From the NCBI GenBank assembly GCA_947470205.1, contig CANISK010000050.1:1-8841 (forward strand): a stretch of 8,841 nt of DNA. The letters run 5' to 3'. The position numbers and the translations under genes were made by a program. This document shows positions 1 to 4,872 of the stretch, one piece after another. Each line of letters starts with the position of its first letter. Position 1 is the stretch's first letter. The stretch is from Neisseriaceae bacterium. GTDB lineage: Bacteria; Pseudomonadota; Gammaproteobacteria; Burkholderiales; UBA11063. The notes under the pieces are model-generated. The model saw only the letters and a list, made by a program, of their open reading frames with translations. It searched no databases and was not told the DNA's origin.

Positions 1-139
1 CATTGATTCTTTATTGTTTGCTGTATTTGGAGGCATTGTATTTGTACCAATTAAAATGCCACTGCAAGATTTAGCCAATAATTATGATAATTTAAAACAG
101 CACGCAACACATATACTAAATACATACTATCAATCTTAA
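1..139 (+). CDS. C-terminal end of a possible glutathione S-transferase-like protein (partial)
   Basis: Frame 2 is open from the window edge to a TAA at 137-139 and gives 45 residues, beginning IDSLLFAVFGGIVFVP and ending LNTYYQS. The pattern is a start like 'DSLLFAVF', a short hydrophobic stretch, 'PIKMPLQDLA', then a helix with 'YDNLKQHATHIL'. It resembles the end of the all-alpha C-terminal domain in the metaxin/Fax-type branch of glutathione S-transferase-like proteins, where a conserved Asp opens a helix and 'PL..' plus 'pNL..y..ri' close the domain. That match is from memory of the family, and the fragment lacks the thioredoxin-like half where glutathione binds. That it is the end of a real gene is fairly secure; the family is a guess. 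It is transcribed away from the rest of the window and no clear terminator follows its stop. Confidence 0.5.
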   Translation, partial: IDSLLFAVFGGIVFVPIKMPLQDLANNYDNLKQHATHILNTYYQS

Positions 140-213
140 AACCTATTTAGATACTAAAGTGGGGTTCTGAGATATATACTTTGATAAATACATATGAATT
201 TAGAGGTAATACT

Positions 214-338
214 ATGCAGGGTCATCTCATTAAAGTAGTGACCCCTAAAAAGCTATACGAATTGCCAAGCAAAAATATAACAATGATAAATGTAACGTTG
301 TAGTTATCTTAGATAGTGTAGGTAATTGCCCTATGTGA
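214..338 (+). pseudogene. Small degenerate coding remnant, possibly the N-terminus of a lost hydrolase
   Basis: An ATG at 214-216 sits behind an AGAGG at 202-206, a good Shine-Dalgarno at suitable spacing. It opens 29 codons (MQGHLIKVVTPKKLYELPSK...) to a TAG at 301-303. From about 252 a second frame is open to a TGA at 336-338 and reads AIRIAKQKYNNDKCNVVVILDSVGN. Joining the first frame to the second by a frameshift near 250 gives a sequence with the rhythm of an alpha/beta-hydrolase N-terminus ('..LIKVVTP' strand, then a hydrophobic 'NVVVILDSVG' strand). That resemblance is weak and from memory. Alternatives are an unrelated short peptide of about 29 aa or chance open frames in AT-rich DNA. 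No function is claimed. Confidence 0.22.
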
Positions 339-369
339 CATTATTATTTAATCCATCTTTAACAACCGC

Positions 370-404
370 CAAAAAATAACAGCCTAACTTCAATATGTTA
401 GGCT
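370..404 (-). terminator. Rho-independent terminator, probably for the deaD transcript
   Basis: AGCCTAAC at 381-388 pairs perfectly with GTTAGGCT at 397-404 across an 8-nt loop. Read on the - strand, the stem is followed by GTTATTTTTTGG, so a run of six U lies just after the hairpin. It sits about 95 nt past the deaD stop codon, the next - strand gene end. On the + strand the hairpin is followed by AATACCAA, with no U-tract, so it should act mainly in the - direction. Confidence 0.65.
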
Positions 405-440
405 AATACCAATTTCACTAATTAGATTTATACAACAAGA

Positions 441-476
441 GTGCCACAACCTTGCTATGCAAGGTTTCGCAATGAC
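441..476. repeat. Short palindromic element resembling dispersed GTCATTGCGA-type repeats
   Basis: AACCTTGC at 448-455 and GCAAGGTT at 459-466 form a perfect 8-bp stem with a 3-nt loop. The hairpin is flanked on the - strand by GTCATTGCGA (476-467) and GTGGCAC (447-441). This arrangement recalls the REP-like intergenic palindromes found in many bacterial genomes. Only one convincing copy is in this window, so its repeat status is inferred from general resemblance. It falls in the deaD 3' untranslated region, before the terminator. Confidence 0.35.
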
Positions 477-498
477 AAAGAGTGTAGCTTGATGTGTT

Positions 499-2112
499 TT
501 ATTTCTTAGCGTGAGTGACTAATGGTCTTCTAGATTTTTCCTTATTCATAGCACGCATTATAGACTCTGCCTCGTCAAATGGTACTGTGATAAATGAGAA
601 TGAATCTAATATACGAATATCTTTTACCTTGCGGGCTGGAGTTTTAGCCTCTATGTTTAGCATTTCTAACAACTTACGCGGATTTAAATCATCTTTTTTA
701 CCAAGAGCTATGAAAAGTTTGATTTGATCGTCTAATCTTCCACTATGTTGTCTTTCTTCAAAGTGCCTTGTGTTACTATTATTATGTGAATTTTCTACTA
801 ATTCTACATAATGAGCCGGTAAAAATTCATCTCCATGCGTGTGACGTAATAGTGCAGCCAATGCTACCTCAGGATTATGTGTAGACAAAATTGAGGTTGC
901 CAAATCTAGATAGCTTATATGATCTTTTTCTTCAATGATTTCTCCGATAAAAGCAGATAATGCTTCTTTTTTAGCACTAATTACTTCATTAACTGTTGGT
1001 GCTTTTTGGCGTTTGATATCGCTTTTTGTCGCTTTTTGAATCCGATTTAATTGATATGCTTCTTTTGGTGTAACAAATGTGATTGCTATACCTTTGTTGC
1101 CAGCTCTTCCAGTTCTCCCTATTCTATGAATATAACTTTCGGTTTCATTTGGAATTGAGTAATTAATCACATGGGTAAGATTGCTTACATCTATACCACG
1201 AGCCGCCACATCTGTTGCAACTAAGATATTGATTTTTTTACTTTTAAAATTTGCTAAAGTTTTATTGCGCATAGATTGAGTAACGTCTCCATGAATAACA
1301 TCTGTAGAATATCCACGAGATTTCAATAGCTCAGTTATTTCATCTGCTTCATTTTTAGTTTTTGCAAAAATAATACCGTAAAAATCTCGCTCAAAATCCA
1401 ATACCCTACATAAAGTTTCAGATTTATCCGATTGCCTTACTTCAAAATATATTTGCTCTGTAAGATCTGGGGTTGAATGGTTATTTTCTACTTTCAAGAT
1501 TTTATAATTTGTCATGTACTTTTTAGCGATATCTAAAATAGATCTAGGCATAGTCGCCGAGAAAAATAACATCTTTTTAGTGTCGTTAGAGCGTTTTAAA
1601 ATGTTTTCAATGTCGTCAACAAAACCCATATTGAGCATTTCATCCGCTTCGTCTAATACAAAAAAATCAAGCTGAGAGATGTTTAATACTTTACGCTCTA
1701 ATAAGTCTATTATTCTCCCTGGAGTGCCAACTATAATATCAATACCACGTTTAATGTTCTTGATTTGTTGGTCTATGGATTGCCCACCGTACACCGGTAA
1801 TACGCGTAATTTTCTACCAAATAATAATGAATATATCTCATCTGAGACCTGATTAGCAAGCTCACGGGTTGGAACTAAAATTAGAGCTTTAGTTACACCG
1901 TTTTCTGATTTTAATGTTTCTATAATTGGAATTGCAAAAGCTGCTGTTTTACCGGTTCCGGTTTGAGCTTGACCAATGATATTTGATTGTTCTTGTAGAA
2001 ACTCCGGAATAACTAGCTCTTGAATAGCTGTTGGTGTCTCAAAACCTTTTTTAGATAAAGCCGCTAGCGTTTCTTCGCTAATTCCTAAATCTTTAAATTT
2101 TTTATTTTGCAT
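499..2112 (-). CDS. deaD: CsdA/DeaD-type DEAD-box RNA helicase
   Basis: ATP-dependent RNA helicase of 537 aa, expected in the cytoplasm to remodel RNA during ribosome assembly and mRNA decay, especially in the cold (family knowledge). All core motifs are visible: Q motif (F6 to Q31), motif I AQTGTGKT 49-56, Ia PTREL 81-85, GG 109-110, Ib TPGR 130-133, II DEAD 154-157, III SAT 185-187, V ATDVAARGID 299-308 and VI HRIGRTGRAG 329-338. A helical stretch (about 370-430) resembles the CsdA dimerization region. Residues 463 to about 525 (IKLFIALGKKDDLNP..., then IRILDSFSFITVP) match the DbpA-like RNA-binding domain. It is shorter than E. coli CsdA (629 aa), mainly because the low-complexity tail is missing. 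The start follows a TAGGA at 2130-2126, but the spacing to ATG is long (13 nt). SrmB, RhlE and DbpA are less likely given the domain order. Confidence 0.93.
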   Translation of the reverse strand: MQNKKFKDLGISEETLAALSKKGFETPTAIQELVIPEFLQEQSNIIGQAQTGTGKTAAFAIPIIETLKSENGVTKALILVPTRELANQVSDEIYSLLFGRKLRVLPVYGGQSIDQQIKNIKRGIDIIVGTPGRIIDLLERKVLNISQLDFFVLDEADEMLNMGFVDDIENILKRSNDTKKMLFFSATMPRSILDIAKKYMTNYKILKVENNHSTPDLTEQIYFEVRQSDKSETLCRVLDFERDFYGIIFAKTKNEADEITELLKSRGYSTDVIHGDVTQSMRNKTLANFKSKKINILVATDVAARGIDVSNLTHVINYSIPNETESYIHRIGRTGRAGNKGIAITFVTPKEAYQLNRIQKATKSDIKRQKAPTVNEVISAKKEALSAFIGEIIEEKDHISYLDLATSILSTHNPEVALAALLRHTHGDEFLPAHYVELVENSHNNSNTRHFEERQHSGRLDDQIKLFIALGKKDDLNPRKLLEMLNIEAKTPARKVKDIRILDSFSFITVPFDEAESIMRAMNKEKSRRPLVTHAKK

Positions 2113-2169
2113 TGTATTGTATATGTCCTATTTTAAATTAAAAAGGGTTCCCGAAAATGTCGTATATTT

Positions 2170-2198
2170 TTAATATTTTGATGAACCCGCTTTGTTAA
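2170..2198 (-). promoter_or_regulatory. Candidate sigma-70-like promoter for deaD
   Basis: On the - strand TTAACA (2198-2193; five of six to TTGACA) is followed by a 17-nt spacer and TATTAA (2175-2170; four of six to TATAAT). It would start transcription near 2163 and leave a leader of about 50 nt. AT-rich sequence yields such matches by chance, so confidence is low. It overlaps the 5' part of the lipase relic on the other strand. Confidence 0.28.
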
Positions 2199-2338
2199 GA
2201 AATAGACTGCTTGTAGACTTCTGGGGTCATTCGCAAGGAACGACACACGCCATCTACATGGAAGCTGTCTTTTATAAATTCACCATCGGTTCAAAAATAT
2301 TTAAATTAACTTCACGAACACCACAGGAACCCAATTAG
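2174..2338 (+). pseudogene. Relic of a lipase-type alpha/beta hydrolase (nucleophile elbow region)
   Basis: A + strand frame runs from just after a TAA at 2171-2173 to a TAG at 2336-2338. It has 54 codons, no start codon and no Shine-Dalgarno. Codons from 2210 onward read LVDFWGHSQGTTHAIYMEAV. GHSQG is the G-x-S-x-G nucleophile elbow of alpha/beta hydrolases, and 'D(F/Y)xGHSQGTT' is typical of lysosomal-acid-lipase-like and related triacylglycerol lipases, with the Ser as catalytic nucleophile. The preceding residues (YFDEPALL) also fit the '..D.PA...' helix region before the elbow. The stretch 2205-2290 is visibly richer in G+C than the DNA around it, as expected of old coding sequence. A full lipase needs roughly 300-400 residues, so this is a fragment. 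The motif could be coincidental, but seven consecutive elbow residues make that less likely. Confidence 0.45.
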
Positions 2339-2359
2339 TATTTTACCATTAAAATACTA
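2336..2359. terminator. AT-rich hairpin downstream of chi1, weak terminator candidate
   Basis: TAGTATTTTA (2336-2345) and TAAAATACTA (2350-2359) form a perfect 10-bp stem with a 4-nt loop (CCAT on the + strand). It lies about 50 nt after the chi1 stop codon. Neither side has a clean U-tract, and the stem is nearly all A-T pairs, so efficient intrinsic termination is doubtful. It could instead be a 3'-end stabilising structure. The stop codon of the lipase relic falls inside the left arm. Confidence 0.3.
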
Positions 2360-2409
2360 TTGTAATGTAAATAACTATATGCAATTTTAGCTAATTTAAA
2401 TATGAGGAG

Positions 2410-4749
2410 CTATTTTGGTATACCAAGAGCATCAGCCGCTGCATTACTAATCACGCCTCCATTTGAGGTATCCCAATGGCTATCCCATAACATCACACCA
2501 CCCACATCATAGTTATATTGACTGGATAATAATTTAATTGAATTGCTTAGCACATCTGGTGGAGTATAATAACTTGAACCTCCTGCGGAAGTTGATGCTA
2601 TTACCCCAATAATTAATTTATCTTCCGGTACTCCTGGATATATAGAGGAAGGAATTGGGGCAGGATTTGGATTATACGTGCTAGGTATACCAACATGATT
2701 TCTCCAATTTAAATACACATCGAGCACATAATTTTGAGTTCCACCGGCAAATCCATCATACCAATCATTATAAAATTGTGGCTGAACATAATCTATTGCA
2801 TCAATGCCATCCCGAATAATTGGTACAAAATAATTATACGCACCCGAGATGGCGGTATAATTTTGCGTTTGTGAGACTGTTAAATCCTCTGGGCTCACAA
2901 TAATCAATTTACGTGGTGAAGAACCGAATTTGCCATCTAAAGCGGTACGCAAATTATTAATCACTTGAGCTACTGTTTCTGGTGGTGTAAGATAGGCTTC
3001 AATATCAAGATCCACTCCATCTAAATGATAAGAATCTATAATATTTATAACACTATCAATAAAATTTTGTTGATGAGTTGCATCTTGAAATATAGCACTC
3101 CAATTACCATTTTGTCCACCAACAGAAATTAATACTTTTTTTCCACTGTATTGCCAACCATTAATTAATGTTCCTACATTTATACCTGATGGTTGTAATA
3201 TATCGACAGGATCAATTACTACAGAACCATTTGGGGTGGAATTGGCAAATGCCATTATCACGTGAGTGGCTCTAGGATTCACATCATCTCCATCTGACTG
3301 ACCACAATAACTACCACTAAATCCACACCAAAATATACTTAATACTTTTTTACCTGACGGAGTTGGTGGGGTTACTTTTGGTTCAAATTTAGCAGTTAAA
3401 TTTAATCCACTAATCATTTTTTGCGGTTGAATTACAATTGGATTGGTTTGGTATTTATCGCTATCTACCTGCACTGTAAGACCAGTCATTAGTCCAAGTA
3501 ATTGATACCTATATTGCTTATTACCTTGAATGGTTGGGTTTACATAATCATAATCGTTAGTTGAATCCTTGATGGTAACGATGCCATTATCGTTACCAAC
3601 TAACCCAGATACCGATAAATCAACAGGGACAATGCCATCTGGATGTGTCATGTTTATTGTAAGTGGTGTAGTCAAGTCTTTTGTTATTAATAGATCCAAT
3701 GATTTTGACAACTTACAATAACCATTATTTTCTAATACTGGATTGGCAATACCCTGCATTAGTTGTACTGTATATTTCCCAGCCGATAAACCTTCAAGAG
3801 TTTTAGTTTCACCTTGTGAGATATCTATCGGGTATGTTGTTGCGTTATCGTTACTCGATATCTTCACATGTAATGGTTTGGTGTAATCTTTAAGACATTC
3901 ATTTAAAGTAATTTTTACATTACCACTTGGATCTATATTTGGTGCATATGATACCTTAACTTCTTGAGTTGTATCCTTTGTAACATTAACTTTAGCATCG
4001 CTTGGATCGTATGTAATTTTTGTATTATTTATCACCGTTGCACTAATTTGATCATCAGCAGCAACAGGTATATCGTTAAGTAATTGAGTATACTTCCCAC
4101 CAATCTGACTGGAGGGAATTGTAAATGACTGAACAAGACTACCATTCTTGGTATTAACTTTAACATTAATATCACTGCATGTAATTTTTTTGCAATCAAG
4201 ATCTTTTGTGTCAACAACAACATTAATACTGCCATAATCTACTGGCGGATCATTGCTTATAATCTCCAATGTATTATTTGCCTCGTTAATATCAAAGTGC
4301 ATGTTGTCTAATGTAAACTCACCCAAAAAAGTAAGTGATTGTTTGGCGCTCAACATTGGCTTACCTTTTGTAGTTGGGTCTGCAAAACTAAAATGACCAA
4401 TTTGTCTGTTGTCTGAACCACTTGTAAATGTTAGCATAATACCACTTGGAACTTGAAATGATGAACTAATAGCCACAGGCTTACCTTGTGTATCTTGTGA
4501 AACGAAGACAGCAGTATTTTGTGATAAATCAACATCATCGTTACAGTCATTCTTGAGAACCAATGTGCTTTTAATCTGCCCATTGGCACTACTAGCATCA
4601 CTAACATTTAATGTACCCTCTAAGCATTTACTACTAGAGAATAATCGCATAGACCTATCCATGTGTAATGGTTTGGCGAGGATATTTCGAGGATTGCCTC
4701 CTGTAGCGCTTGTGCCACCACTACCACCACAGGAGGTTAGCAAAAACAC
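2410..4749 (-). CDS. GH18 chitinase-like surface lipoprotein (chi1), 5' end disrupted
   Basis: A 779-codon frame. The C-terminal domain (about 467-779) is a glycoside hydrolase 18 barrel: substrate-strand SVGG at 542-545, the complete DxxDxDxE signature (D577, D580, D582, E584 as proton donor), VQPQFYND at 655-662 and the last-strand Trp in GGVMLWD (750-756). The QFYN and MLW motifs suggest the chitinase-D-like branch; the expected reaction is hydrolysis of beta-1,4 GlcNAc links in chitin. Residues about 40-168 form a domain I cannot name, followed by about three Ig-like beta modules (171-270, 276-369, 372-457) and a Pro-rich linker (458-466). The N-terminus shows a lipobox, LTSC-GGSGG, with Cys at codon 7. 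The only in-frame start is GTG at 4749, which leaves six residues before the Cys, too short for a signal peptide, and has no Shine-Dalgarno. Export is therefore uncertain and the gene may be inactive. It lies 123 bp behind chi2. Confidence 0.85.
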   Translation of the reverse strand: MFLLTSCGGSGGTSATGGNPRNILAKPLHMDRSMRLFSSSKCLEGTLNVSDASSANGQIKSTLVLKNDCNDDVDLSQNTAVFVSQDTQGKPVAISSSFQVPSGIMLTFTSGSDNRQIGHFSFADPTTKGKPMLSAKQSLTFLGEFTLDNMHFDINEANNTLEIISNDPPVDYGSINVVVDTKDLDCKKITCSDINVKVNTKNGSLVQSFTIPSSQIGGKYTQLLNDIPVAADDQISATVINNTKITYDPSDAKVNVTKDTTQEVKVSYAPNIDPSGNVKITLNECLKDYTKPLHVKISSNDNATTYPIDISQGETKTLEGLSAGKYTVQLMQGIANPVLENNGYCKLSKSLDLLITKDLTTPLTINMTHPDGIVPVDLSVSGLVGNDNGIVTIKDSTNDYDYVNPTIQGNKQYRYQLLGLMTGLTVQVDSDKYQTNPIVIQPQKMISGLNLTAKFEPKVTPPTPSGKKVLSIFWCGFSGSYCGQSDGDDVNPRATHVIMAFANSTPNGSVVIDPVDILQPSGINVGTLINGWQYSGKKVLISVGGQNGNWSAIFQDATHQQNFIDSVINIIDSYHLDGVDLDIEAYLTPPETVAQVINNLRTALDGKFGSSPRKLIIVSPEDLTVSQTQNYTAISGAYNYFVPIIRDGIDAIDYVQPQFYNDWYDGFAGGTQNYVLDVYLNWRNHVGIPSTYNPNPAPIPSSIYPGVPEDKLIIGVIASTSAGGSSYYTPPDVLSNSIKLLSSQYNYDVGGVMLWDSHWDTSNGGVISNAAADALGIPK

Positions 4750-4803
4750 ACAAGTTATCTAGAGGATATTTATAAATAGTATCTGTTATCATTTAAATTC
4801 TCC
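4750..4803 (-). pseudogene. Broken signal-peptide region of chi1
   Basis: In the chi1 frame the codons upstream of GTG read QILFINIL, then TAG (4761-4759), then ITC, then VFLLTSC. Replacing the TAG with a sense codon would make an ideal hydrophobic core ending in the lipobox. Further upstream in that frame are TAA (4788-4786) and TGA (4791-4789). The well-placed start is ATG at 4792-4790, seven bases after GGAG (4803-4800), but it is one base out of frame with chi1 and ends after 23 codons. The simplest reading is that two lesions, one frameshift and one nonsense, separate the native start from the rest of the gene. Confidence 0.6.
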
Positions 4804-4861
4804 ATTTACATGTGCGCTATATCAGATATTAAGTAACACGATTATTTTTGTTATCATTTAA
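4784..4861. repeat. Pair of 13-bp direct repeats in the chi2-chi1 gap
   Basis: TGTTATCATTTAA occurs at 4784-4796 and again at 4849-4861, so the copies are 65 bp apart start to start. Each copy contains a - strand ATG ATA ACA. The copy near chi1 carries the Shine-Dalgarno-linked start; the upstream copy (ATG 4857-4855) reads MITKIIVLLNI before a TGA. The pair may mark a small duplication that helped damage the chi1 5' end. I see no clear terminator between chi2 and chi1. Confidence 0.5.
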
Positions 4862-4872
4862 CATTTAATACT

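Larger units (their letters stand above)
140..498. other. Gene-poor interval between the left-edge gene and deaD
   Basis: These 359 bases separate two convergent genes. They hold the degenerate remnant at 214-338, a terminator hairpin at 381-404 and a short palindrome at 441-476. I see no tRNA, no intact gene above 30 codons, no riboswitch and no insertion-sequence ends. The 140-213 part is plain AT-rich sequence with no convincing promoter. Confidence 0.6.

Noticed and set aside
219..244. Inverted repeat GGGTCA (219-224) and TGACCC (239-244) as a possible operator.
   Set aside because: The arms are only 6 bp with a 14-nt gap and lie inside the decayed coding remnant; chance is a sufficient explanation.
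2145..2188. GGGTTC (2145-2150) and GAACCC (2183-2188) as a hairpin or thermosensor in the deaD leader.
   Set aside because: Six base pairs around a 32-nt AT-rich loop is too weak, and only part of it would lie in the transcript from the candidate promoter.
2226..2256. GTCATTCGCAAGGAACGAC first looked like a second copy of the GTCATTGCGA-type repeat seen at 441-476.
   Set aside because: It aligns poorly with the first copy, has no central hairpin, and is better explained as codons for the GHSQGTT lipase motif on the + strand.
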